In this document: positions 17,400-24,815 of the stretch, one piece after another
How positions within the stretch are numbered: the stretch's first letter is position 1
How the letters are laid out: each line of letters opens with the position of its first letter
Origin: Shewanella yunxiaonensis
Lineage (GTDB): Bacteria > Pseudomonadota > Gammaproteobacteria > Enterobacterales > Shewanellaceae
DNA: 64,000 nucleotides
Direction: 5' to 3'
Assembly (NCBI RefSeq): GCF_018223345.1
Contig: NZ_CP073587.1
Location: 2,391,001-2,455,000 of the forward strand
Position numbers and translations under genes: made by a program
The notes under the pieces: model-generated
Databases searched by the model: none
What the model saw: only the letters and a program-made list of their open reading frames with translations
What the model was told of the DNA's origin: nothing

Positions 17400-18716
17400 T
17401 CATCTTTCCAACTCAACAAGTAGATTATGCGACAAAGGCCAAGGGATCCCGAATTGCTTACAAAGGGGGCGAACCTCTTTTTCAATCCGTTCTAAATTAC
17501 GTTTTACTTCGGTTATTACCCTAGCGTTTTGATGAGATACTTCAATTAATTTTTCTTGCTCCATTTTTTCTTGTCTTAATTTTAATTTTTCTTCATCTAA
17601 TCGTTGCTGTTCTTCTTTATAAATACTGATTTTTCCTTCATAGTTACCAAGTTCAGATTTGACCTTAGCAACCTGTTTCTCATACGCGTTTATCACATCT
17701 TTCAATGTGTCACGATTTTCTTCTAATAGGCTCAATTCATTTTCATGCTTACTTAATTCCTCTAGAAATATTTGCTTTCGATATTCTTCGTTGCCTAAGA
17801 ACAGTTCATGTCTACACTCGGCAACTCTTTCATTTACGTAATGTTGGTTCTTTAGAAGAATTTCATCTTTTTCTATTTTTAAAGCTTGTATCTGGCTTGT
17901 CAGGTTGAGGATGTTCAGCTGAATCCTCTCGATTTCCTGATTTTTATAGCTGTACTCTCGTTCAAAATTTCTGAGGAATGTTTCCCTGCCAGCAATAGTT
18001 TCATTTATCTCTTTTAGAACAGATTTTTTGCGCTTTAATTCTTCGCCGGTTTCTCTGAGAACATTTTTTAATTGCTCGCGTTCGTGAGCATGATATTTCT
18101 CAGCGATTTCACCTGAAGGGCCAATTGATAACCACTCAAAAGGCATTGTCATCAAATGATTGGATATCAGTTCATCAGAGATGACGCTTTCTTCGCCTAA
18201 ATAGCTGTGCACATCATCAAATCTGATTTCTATAGATGTAACGTTCATGCGACGATAGTCGTATCTTTTTTGAGCATCAACTTCATGTGTGACTCTGACT
18301 TCAAAAATGATTCGTTCACCGCTTTGAGTTATTCCAATAACGTCTGGTATGCGTTTGGTTTGCCTTAATGGTTCTTCCAACATAACTTCTTCAAAATACA
18401 GCTGTATTTCTTGAGGTTCGTGATACCCAATAGGTAGCTTTATGGCTTTTGTTTTAAAAAGATATTCTTTAACTCGAAAATGAAGTTCTGTTTCACCGGT
18501 CCAGCTACAATTTAGAGCATTTTGGTCATTTGGATGATGGGCAAAATGGTATGCTCGAACCCCATTAATCTTCTTTTTAGCAATGAGCTGACTACCGCAA
18601 TCTAAACATATGCAATCACAAGCTTTGCCACTCGCAACAAAATCATCGTTAATCGATACGATCTTATTAGAGATGTGCCTAGCATATGTCATTTTGACTT
18701 GTGGCGATGTTTTCAT
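17400..18716 (-). CDS. CoiA-like nuclease with C-terminal coiled coil
   Basis: The N-terminal half (about 1-200) resembles competence CoiA-like proteins: a zinc-ribbon-like CICLDCGSQLIAKK with a later HFAHH, then a PD-(D/E)XK-type nuclease core with ELHFRVKEYLF, IPDVIG (Asp) and IIFEVRVTHEV (Glu-x-x; Arg replaces the usual Lys). Residues about 215-420 are a long charged coiled coil. There is no signal peptide. It is 438 aa from the ATG at 18716 (GGAG 5 nt upstream). CoiA-like proteins occur both in natural transformation and as orphan nucleases in defence islands; the setting here favours the second. Function is not demonstrated. Confidence 0.72.
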   Translation of the reverse strand: MKTSPQVKMTYARHISNKIVSINDDFVASGKACDCICLDCGSQLIAKKKINGVRAYHFAHHPNDQNALNCSWTGETELHFRVKEYLFKTKAIKLPIGYHEPQEIQLYFEEVMLEEPLRQTKRIPDVIGITQSGERIIFEVRVTHEVDAQKRYDYRRMNVTSIEIRFDDVHSYLGEESVISDELISNHLMTMPFEWLSIGPSGEIAEKYHAHEREQLKNVLRETGEELKRKKSVLKEINETIAGRETFLRNFEREYSYKNQEIERIQLNILNLTSQIQALKIEKDEILLKNQHYVNERVAECRHELFLGNEEYRKQIFLEELSKHENELSLLEENRDTLKDVINAYEKQVAKVKSELGNYEGKISIYKEEQQRLDEEKLKLRQEKMEQEKLIEVSHQNARVITEVKRNLERIEKEVRPLCKQFGIPWPLSHNLLVELER

Positions 18717-19082
18717 TTGCACTCCGTTTGCATTTCAACAAAATCCTTAAAGTTGAGCCCCTTTTCCAAGGTGTATAAGACACATATACTCCTTCGCTGT
18801 CATAGACCTAATTCCTGGTCAAGTAGTTACAATTTTATCTAAACAAATAAATTGGATAGAAGTAACGTATGCTTATAAGAATGGTGATTCATCAATATCA
18901 TGTTGGGTATTTACAAGATATACCGCAAAATTCATAAGTGAATCTAACAAAGTATTACCGAAAGTAGCACATTAATGCCCCATTCCTTGTTGCTGAGGCT
19001 TTCGCTGACAGCTTTCGAGTAATGATCCTTGACCAAATTTTTGTAATGCTACAGAGCAGCTACTCTGACGGTGACAATTCAA
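18717..19082. other. Gap with a decayed SH3-like reading frame
   Basis: No intact gene lies between the CoiA-like gene and capW (both leftward). The only coding-like signal is the rightward remnant at 18757-18975. Confidence 0.5.
18757..18975 (+). pseudogene. SH3-like domain remnant
   Basis: An open frame of 72 codons with no start codon near its beginning. Its translation contains VIDLIPGQVVTILSKQINW, followed by IEVTYAYKNGD and WVFTRYTAKF. This is the pattern of a bacterial SH3 (SH3_3) domain: a Pro-Gly turn, V-V-T-L, N-W-I-x-V-x-Y, and a closing G/W-V-F-x-R-Y. The upstream part of the gene is missing. It is probably the C-terminal relic of a larger island gene. Confidence 0.5.
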
Positions 19083-20018
19083 CTATTTGAGTACATTTTC
19101 CATGCAAGCATAATCTTCTATAGAGCTACGATTAATTAGTATAAAGTTAAAATTTTCGTTAGATCGTCTTTCGTGATTAATATCTTTAAGTTGACGAGTA
19201 TCGATTTTCCATTGCTCTACTAAATAGTAAAACAAGACTGCCTTAACGCTGATTGTAAGTTGTTCCGAATCTGTATCCATATCAAACTCATAAATTAAAG
19301 TCTCTTTCTGATTTTGTTCTAGTGACGGGTGCACTTTCAGCACAATAGGTATCGACAAGTGCCACTCTCTATCACTTTCGATTCTCTGTGTTTGAGATGC
19401 TATCTTATCGGCATTTTCATTTGCAGTTTTCAATCTAGAGAAATTGAAAGACTTAAATCCATCCTCATTGAATTTGCTTCCAGAGCTAAATGCTCTAAAC
19501 ATCCAAGATATACCATCATAGAAAATAGCTGTTGGAAACAGGCACCTTTTTATCTGAACACCTTTTGACTTAGAAAAGTACTCGCACTCAATAGCTGTTC
19601 TGTTACTGATTGCTCTTGTTACTTTAGAAACCATATCAACATCTAGTTTCTTCGGCAGTAGCGCCACCCTTTCGTAGGGTATAAATGTTTTGTTGTCCAC
19701 TTTCCCTTTGTTAAATCCGTTAGCCAACATGCTCAATGCGCTTTCAGAACTGAACTTGAGCAACGGCCTAAACGTGCTGAGATTTATTACGTTTTTCCCT
19801 TCTTTATGTACATAAGAAACATTGTCTTTTCTATATTTCTTATATTCGGCTATCGCCGCAGAGGCTGAAGCTGATTTTATGCCGAAAAATTCTGTCAAAT
19901 CACTTCGGTTCAGACTTCCCTTAAAGGTTAATAAAAAATCTATGTAAGCCAAGCGATCCGCTGTGGATGTACTCTCAGTTTGTTCTAATAGTTCTAAGTA
20001 ACTGTATTGATTACCCAT
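19083..20018 (-). CDS. capW: WYL-domain transcriptional regulator (CapW-like)
   Basis: The arrangement matches CapW/BrxR regulators: an N-terminal winged helix (about 1-85; LAYIDFLLTFKGSLNRSDLTEFFGI), a central WYL domain (about 110-230; IECEYFSKSKGVQIKRCLFPTAIFYDGISW, which replaces the Trp-Tyr-Leu triad loosely) and a C-terminal WCX dimerisation region. CapW represses CBASS operons until infection. The gene is divergent from the CBASS operon, with 253 bp between. I chose the ATG at 20018, which has GGAG 6 nt upstream; a TTG at 20066 would add 16 residues and lacks such a site. The length is 311 aa. Confidence 0.85.
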   Translation of the reverse strand: MGNQYSYLELLEQTESTSTADRLAYIDFLLTFKGSLNRSDLTEFFGIKSASASAAIAEYKKYRKDNVSYVHKEGKNVINLSTFRPLLKFSSESALSMLANGFNKGKVDNKTFIPYERVALLPKKLDVDMVSKVTRAISNRTAIECEYFSKSKGVQIKRCLFPTAIFYDGISWMFRAFSSGSKFNEDGFKSFNFSRLKTANENADKIASQTQRIESDREWHLSIPIVLKVHPSLEQNQKETLIYEFDMDTDSEQLTISVKAVLFYYLVEQWKIDTRQLKDINHERRSNENFNFILINRSSIEDYACMENVLK

Positions 20019-20271
20019 ATCTGTCTCCGTCACGCATCTATACAGAATAGTTACTTCATATCTCAATCATGTACCAAAAAAAGATCATGCACAAGCACTT
20101 GATCAAAGTACCAGATCTAATTATTATACGTGCAAGCGGTCACAAAACAACCAAACGCAAGATATTGTGTTTTACCATTTGATTTATGTTGTATATGGTG
20201 TGTTGCGCGCGATTCGCTAAGTATCCCTTGCGTTTGTAAGGGGGACGCCGCCACTTATTTAGAGGTCGAAT
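20019..20271. promoter_or_regulatory. Divergent capW / CBASS control region
   Basis: This region must hold the promoters of both capW and the CBASS operon. An imperfect dyad, GATCA-N12-TGATC, lies at 20083-20104 and is flanked by two GTAC words (20071 and 20108). It is the best candidate operator for the WYL regulator. The operon ribosome binding site GAGG is 6 nt before the ATG at 20272. Confidence 0.5.
20083..20104. promoter_or_regulatory. Candidate CapW operator (dyad)
   Basis: The dyad has GATCA and TGATC arms, 12 bp apart, with two further symmetric matches inside (7 of 11 positions). It is close to the capW start, as expected for an autorepressing divergent regulator. The assignment is by position only. 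Confidence 0.35.
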
Positions 20272-20637
20272 ATGCCTAACGCACAAACTCACATAATGAT
20301 AGGTTCTGCAATGAGTACTGTTATCACATTAGTTGATAAAGAGCAGTACTCCCTTGGTCATTCATTATTCATAGCTCCTGTTTTAGGGGGCGTTGTCAGT
20401 AAACTGCCAGATATCATTGAACCTGCTTTTCATCCCAATCATAGACAGTTTTTCCATAGCGTAACGATGCTTACATTGCTTTCTGCTGGATTGCTAAAAG
20501 CTTATCGGTGGTCGCCTGAAGAACCGTTAGAAAAATTTATTAGGGGGGCAATTTTGATATGTGGGGCGGCCTATCTTAGTCACTTGATATGTGATGCGTC
20601 TACACCAAAAGGTCTTCCCTTGGTCGGAAAATTTTGA
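20272..20637 (+). CDS. YdjM-like membrane-bound metal-dependent hydrolase
   Basis: A 121-aa protein of the YdjM/DUF457 family. It begins MPNAQTHIMIG (His near the N-terminus), then has LPDIIEPAFHPNHRQFFHS at about 48-66 with the family Asp, Arg and His residues, and HLICDASTPKGLPLVG at the C-terminus with the conserved His-x-x-x-Asp. Two or three hydrophobic segments suggest membrane association. Relatives are predicted zinc hydrolases with unknown substrate. It is the first gene of the operon, 19 nt ahead of the CD-NTase on the same strand, so it may belong to this CBASS locus as an accessory protein. It is shorter than E. coli YdjM (about 196 aa) but not visibly broken. Confidence 0.75.
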   Translation: MPNAQTHIMIGSAMSTVITLVDKEQYSLGHSLFIAPVLGGVVSKLPDIIEPAFHPNHRQFFHSVTMLTLLSAGLLKAYRWSPEEPLEKFIRGAILICGAAYLSHLICDASTPKGLPLVGKF

Positions 20638-20656
20638 TTGAGGATAGAGGTAAACC

Positions 20657-21907
20657 ATGACCACATTATTCAATAATGCACGTGCTCTAAGTGAAGACAA
20701 GAAATCCATGTTGGTGGATATTTTGGACTCAGTATTTGACAATCTCGATCTGACTAAAGGGCAGCGAGAGCGTATTGAGACAGCTTATCATGCTGTCGGT
20801 GACTATCTGGCGAATTGTGAGCATCCTTTGCTAGAAGATGCTCAAATATATCCTCAGGGTTCTATGCGTCTTCGAACAACAAATAAGCCACTTTTTCAGG
20901 AAGAGTTTGACGTAGATCTTGTTCTATTTTTGCCACATGCAAGCTATGCGACTCGAGAGGAAATTGTCGACGTTGTTAAACGGCATCTACTGGACAACGA
21001 TGTATATAAGGATTTGGTAGAAGATCTGCCAAGAGGTTTTCGAATTAATTACAAGGGGGATTATCACCTAGATATCACACCAGCCAAGGCACACGACTTT
21101 CAGGAGTTGCAAGGCCATCCTTTGTGGGTTGTCGATAAACGCATAGGCTTTAAGGAATCTAACCCAGAAGGAATGGCTCAGGGTTTTGATAGAGCCTGTT
21201 CCATGATGCCTATAATTCGTAGAACGCAAGTAGCTCTAGAAGCTTTGACTAACAAATCTGTTACTGAATTACCTGATCAGTCAAAGAAAAAACTACTTAA
21301 TCGGATCGTCCAAATTTTGAAACGTCATAGAGATGTTTGGTCCCAGCTGGATGGTAATTTACATGCTGATTTCAGACCAATTTCAGTGATAATAACAATG
21401 CTGGCCAGTCTAGCTTATGTTGAGATTGTAAGATCTGGGAAAAAATACGATAACGAGTTTGATTTGATCCTAGATGTTATTGAGCTTATGCCGCTGCACA
21501 TTGAAGGAGATGTTGAAGAGGTTCTTGTCACAAATCCAACTATGAGAGCGGAAAACTACGCTGAGAAGTGGAATCGTGTCGAAAGACAAGAAGGGCAAAA
21601 ATACCGAAATGCATTTAGAGCTTGGCACTTAGCAGCAGTAGACACGTTCGAATGTCTGGCCGATGCAAATAAACAAGGAATGGATAATGTTTTTGCTGCA
21701 CTGTCTACTGCATTTGGCGAACGGCCGGTAAATGCCGCTAGAGCCCGAATTATAGAAGCAGTTAATACGCACAGAAGTAATGGAACTCTTGGCATTGCAC
21801 TGGGGACGGGAGCAATAACAGCTGTCACTTCCGAAAGTGCACATTCGGCAACGCGGACAGTTAACTCGGTAGTACCAGTTATAAGGAATCAGTTCTATGG
21901 GGACTGA
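20657..21907 (+). CDS. CBASS cyclic oligonucleotide synthase (CD-NTase)
   Basis: A cGAS/DncV-like nucleotidyltransferase that makes the cyclic nucleotide alarm signal. The active site shows GSMRLRTT (about 69-76, the GS motif), EEFDVDLVLFL (the metal-binding Asp-x-Asp, about 87-97) and YHLDITPA (third Asp, about 137). At 416 aa it is the usual length, with a helical C-terminal lobe. The very C-terminus RNQFYGD is the part that E2/E1-E2 proteins act on in type II CBASS. The ribosome binding site AGAGG lies 7 nt upstream. The stop overlaps the E2 gene by 11 bp. I cannot give the clade or the signal molecule from sequence alone. Confidence 0.93.
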   Translation: MTTLFNNARALSEDKKSMLVDILDSVFDNLDLTKGQRERIETAYHAVGDYLANCEHPLLEDAQIYPQGSMRLRTTNKPLFQEEFDVDLVLFLPHASYATREEIVDVVKRHLLDNDVYKDLVEDLPRGFRINYKGDYHLDITPAKAHDFQELQGHPLWVVDKRIGFKESNPEGMAQGFDRACSMMPIIRRTQVALEALTNKSVTELPDQSKKKLLNRIVQILKRHRDVWSQLDGNLHADFRPISVIITMLASLAYVEIVRSGKKYDNEFDLILDVIELMPLHIEGDVEEVLVTNPTMRAENYAEKWNRVERQEGQKYRNAFRAWHLAAVDTFECLADANKQGMDNVFAALSTAFGERPVNAARARIIEAVNTHRSNGTLGIALGTGAITAVTSESAHSATRTVNSVVPVIRNQFYGD

Positions 21908-22388
21908 TCCTTCTTTTTTAAGGCGATTGGAACTGCCAGAAATTAGCATAGGTGAACAATATCTAGCTTTGAAGCAGTTATGTCCAGGAACAACCGTAAT
22001 TTCTGATAATGACAAAACTGTCCAGTGGGAGGGAACGCTCCAACCGACTCTATTTTCTAGGAAATACAGTGTAGTTATTAGGTATACCCTAAGTCATTCC
22101 CCAGTCTGTGTCGTTAAAGATCCTGATTTATCAACCTTGGCCCAGGGCCGAAAAATACCACATATCTATCAGAATCAAACTGGAATAATGGGGACTCAAC
22201 TCTGTCTTTACTTACCTTCGGTCAAAAAAATAAACAAAGTCAGCGAATGGCAACCAACCATGTTCTTGGCAAACACGATTCTGCCGTGGGCTGCAATGTG
22301 GCTAATGTACTTTGAGTTTTGGTTATCCAGTGGTGAATGGGACGGCGGTGGTGTTGAACATGATGTGATTGAAGAGAGCGGAAGATGA
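21897..22388 (+). CDS. CBASS E2-like protein (E2-only type)
   Basis: A 163-aa protein matching the stand-alone E2-like component of short type II CBASS. The conserved text is IPHIYQN (about 87-93), then QLCLYLP with the presumed catalytic Cys103, and the tail WQPTMFLANTILPWAAMWLM...WLSSGEWDGGGVEH (about 118-155), which is diagnostic for this family. No E1 or JAB partner gene is present, so the E2 acts alone. Known E2-only proteins become joined to the CD-NTase C-terminus and raise or regulate its activity. It overlaps both neighbours (11 bp and 4 bp), a tightly coupled operon. Confidence 0.88.
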   Translation: MGTDPSFLRRLELPEISIGEQYLALKQLCPGTTVISDNDKTVQWEGTLQPTLFSRKYSVVIRYTLSHSPVCVVKDPDLSTLAQGRKIPHIYQNQTGIMGTQLCLYLPSVKKINKVSEWQPTMFLANTILPWAAMWLMYFEFWLSSGEWDGGGVEHDVIEESGR

Positions 22389-23464
22389 ACAAAGCTATCA
22401 GTTATTTTATTGAAAAAGCGGCAGATTGGTTGTTTAGAAAACGTTCACCAGCATTGATGGTTTTCAGGGCTGGGGTTTACTTTTTACCTCTGACATTGGC
22501 TGGGAGTTGGGCTGTATCGATCATGTACAAAGATGCAGAGAGCACCTTCTCATTGGGGTATCAATCTTCAAGTACTGCGCAGTTTATTGTAGTTAGCTGT
22601 TTAATAGTTGAAATCGGGTTGATTGTGTTTGGGGCTGTCTGGGAATACCAGCGTTACCGTGACGAAAAAAAGCGTAACGACAAAAAGAAAACCATAGTCA
22701 TCGAGCAACGAGGCTTGGTCGATACATCGGATTCACCATTGAGTGAGTATATAAAAATCAAGTGCTCATGGCAGGTAGAATCAATAGTTAATGACATCCG
22801 GGAAAAAATTACTGACAACGTAATCACTAGACCTGATGTGGCGTTAGCCAGGGTTAATAACTTGAAAATGAGCCTTGATGAGAGAACCGCTCAGTCAGCG
22901 GCGTCTGATATTTCAATCGTCTATGGTGGAGTTTCGCCAGTTCCATTTACGTTTTATACCGGCTACCTGCTGGATGATGAGAGCCAAATCTATGTTTATG
23001 ACTGGGATAGAGATGTAGGGGACTGGCGAGGACTGGATGGCGTTGACGACGGGGAACAGTTCAGCATTGAACCTTCATTGATCAAAGGTAATTCCGTTGT
23101 ACTCGCAGTCTCGGTTTCTTACCCCGTTGATAGGCACGCAATTGCTTCGGTTTTCACTGGTTTGCCAGTTCACTACTTATCACTGCCGTTGCTTGACAGA
23201 AACAATCACTGGTCGAAAGAAAAGCAAGATCGGCTGAGTGGGGAATTCCTTGAATATTGCAAGAAGTTGCTAGGTCAAGGGGTGGAGCACATACACCTCG
23301 TCCTTGCATGCCAGAACAGTGTTGCCTTCAGATTTGGGCAAGCATATGACAAACGTAATCTTCCGAGCGTTTCAGTCTATCAATACGAACGTCAACAAAA
23401 GTTGAGATATCCATGGTGTTTAAAAATACCTCATGAAGAAGGTGAAATACCATTAATAGTGTAA
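22385..23464 (+). CDS. cap14: CBASS effector with two membrane segments and SAVED domain (Cap14-like)
   Basis: The order is two transmembrane helices (about 24-46 and 63-85), a short charged linker (EYQRYRDEKKRNDKKK) and a SAVED domain (about 115-359) that senses the cyclic oligonucleotide. The C-terminal part HIHLVLACQNSVAFRFGQAYDKRNLPSVSVYQYE is the typical SAVED end. On binding the signal such proteins are thought to oligomerise and damage the inner membrane, killing the infected cell. The ATG overlaps the E2 stop (ATGA). It is the last gene of the operon and is followed by a hairpin at 23526. Confidence 0.9.
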   Translation: MNKAISYFIEKAADWLFRKRSPALMVFRAGVYFLPLTLAGSWAVSIMYKDAESTFSLGYQSSSTAQFIVVSCLIVEIGLIVFGAVWEYQRYRDEKKRNDKKKTIVIEQRGLVDTSDSPLSEYIKIKCSWQVESIVNDIREKITDNVITRPDVALARVNNLKMSLDERTAQSAASDISIVYGGVSPVPFTFYTGYLLDDESQIYVYDWDRDVGDWRGLDGVDDGEQFSIEPSLIKGNSVVLAVSVSYPVDRHAIASVFTGLPVHYLSLPLLDRNNHWSKEKQDRLSGEFLEYCKKLLGQGVEHIHLVLACQNSVAFRFGQAYDKRNLPSVSVYQYERQQKLRYPWCLKIPHEEGEIPLIV

Positions 23465-23525
23465 TCAGAATTCAAGCCTGTCACTTGATGTTTAACCATG
23501 AAAGATAGCGTCACTATTTTAGGGG

Positions 23526-23543
23526 AGGTTTACACGCAAACCT
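23526..23543 (+). terminator. Weak hairpin after the CBASS operon
   Basis: AGGTTT-ACACGC-AAACCT, 62 bp beyond the cap14 stop. There is no T-run on the rightward strand, so termination is uncertain. Confidence 0.35.
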
Positions 23544-23557
23544 AATATGGATGTTTA

Positions 23558-23974
23558 TTAATAGCCTTGGCTTCTAACACCAAATTGTCTCTGAATTGAT
23601 CCACTTAGCATGACCACCCATTTGTTATAATTTCGGTGAATGGTTAATTCATCAGGATCATAGTCCAATCCTTCAGAGCGGATGTATTTTATGGAGTATG
23701 AGTTGCTGCTGAATGGAATACTTATCTCTGCAAAATGTTTGGATCGAACAAGGATTGAGGCTTTTATCGCATTCTGGCCATTAAGCACTGGTGTCCACCC
23801 TCTCGCTTTGCATCCTGTTAAAATAGCTCTTTGGACTTCCTCCAAAGTGAATTGAGTACCATCAACATTTACAGGTACAGCGACATCTATAAGATCTTTA
23901 ATTGGCTGATCTGCGAACGCTGAGAATGTGGTGATTGATAAGCTTAGATAAGTGAGCAGGAGTAATTTTTTCAT
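23558..23974 (-). CDS. Hypothetical secreted protein
   Basis: A 138-aa protein with a clear signal peptide (MKKLLLLTYLSLSITTFSAFA, cleaved near residue 21) and no lipobox Cys. The mature part starts DQPIKDLIDVAVPVNVDG and includes EEVQRAILTGCKARGWTPV, which resembles small periplasmic proteins that have a helix followed by a beta sheet. I do not know its function. It is convergent with the CBASS operon and has a poor match to a defence role; it may be cargo. Confidence 0.7.
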   Translation of the reverse strand: MKKLLLLTYLSLSITTFSAFADQPIKDLIDVAVPVNVDGTQFTLEEVQRAILTGCKARGWTPVLNGQNAIKASILVRSKHFAEISIPFSSNSYSIKYIRSEGLDYDPDELTIHRNYNKWVVMLSGSIQRQFGVRSQGY

Positions 23975-24225
23975 CTATAGAAGTTCCATTTCTATTATTA
24001 AGTAATTCGAAGTTAACTCGTTTTATACATGCGTAGCCGTAGCTTGTATGATAACACTTTATAGTTAATATGGCATGACCAAATAATGACCATTAACAAC
24101 ATTATCGGCGGTTTACAGTCAGAAACAAATCTGCCTCTTTGTTTCTTCGGCTTAATTTTGATGCATCTACATCCGCGCTATCGACTCACAGTTTTCTCAT
24201 TGATAGTTCACTAAGTACTCAGTGA

Positions 24226-24380
24226 TTCATCACTACATAAGTACTGTTCAGTGCCTGAGTGATCACTGATTTTCAAAACAAATACCTTCACACTTTTCAA
24301 ACACTGCGCGCACTTGCGCGGATTAAACTCCCGATAGACTTCAATAGACCATTTGCCCTAACTCCTAATGTACAAATGCG
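24226..24380. repeat. Imperfect direct repeat, copy 1
   Basis: Aligned by eye with 24572-24722. Shared landmarks in the same order are TATCACTGA-like text, ACCTTCACACTTTTCAAAC, the hairpin-forming TGCGCGCACTTGCGCGGATT, TAGACTT, TAGACCATTT and CCTAACT. The identity looks like roughly 70-75 percent. Confidence 0.65.
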
Positions 24381-24571
24381 CATAAACACTGCCATCAGTA
24401 ATTGGTCTTGTTATACTTGCCATAATGGTAACGGCATCGAGGTACGGCTCTATGATGACGTTGTGATGCGTAGCACCCCGTCACGGTGCTGTGTCTCTTA
24501 TCAATATGCCCTCTGTGCAGTTTATTGATGTAGTACAAGTCACTTGGTGTTATCTATAAAACACCCAATAT

Positions 24572-24722
24572 ATTCACAACAGAAGTACATTATACAGTTG
24601 AGTTATCACTGACTTTCTAAGCAAACACCCTCGCACCTTTCAAACTCTGCGCGCACAAGCGCGGATTCCGCGCCAGGTAGACTTGATTAGACCATTTTGC
24701 CTAACTTCTACAACAAGCGGGT
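24572..24722. repeat. Imperfect direct repeat, copy 2
   Basis: The counterpart of 24226-24380, with TTATCACTGACTTTC, CCTCGCACCTTTCAAAC, CTGCGCGCACAAGCGCGGAT, TAGACTTGATTAGACCATTT and CCTAACTTCTAC. The loop of the hairpin changes (CTT to CAA region) while the CGCGC/GCGCG stem is kept. Confidence 0.65.
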
Positions 24723-24815
24723 ACACGTATTTTCATAATCAAGTGATGAATTGCTCAGTTTTGTATCAGTTTTTATGTATATTAGATCCACACTGTTTCA
24801 ATTTACCTCAGTGGC

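Larger units (their letters stand above)
23975..24815. other. 841-bp non-coding stretch with duplicated segment
   Basis: No credible gene. It contains two diverged copies of a segment of about 150 bp (24226-24380 and 24572-24722), each with a GC-rich hairpin in an AT-rich setting. The last 90 bp must contain the hsdR promoter. Confidence 0.6.

Noticed and set aside
24259..24528. Rightward frame of 89 codons upstream of hsdR
   Set aside because: It covers repeat copy 1 and its reading frame is not kept in copy 2; composition is not coding-like.
24226..24722. Possible CRISPR array or integron attC sites
   Set aside because: There are only two diverged copies about 350 bp apart with no regular spacers, no attC end motifs and no integron-type integrase.
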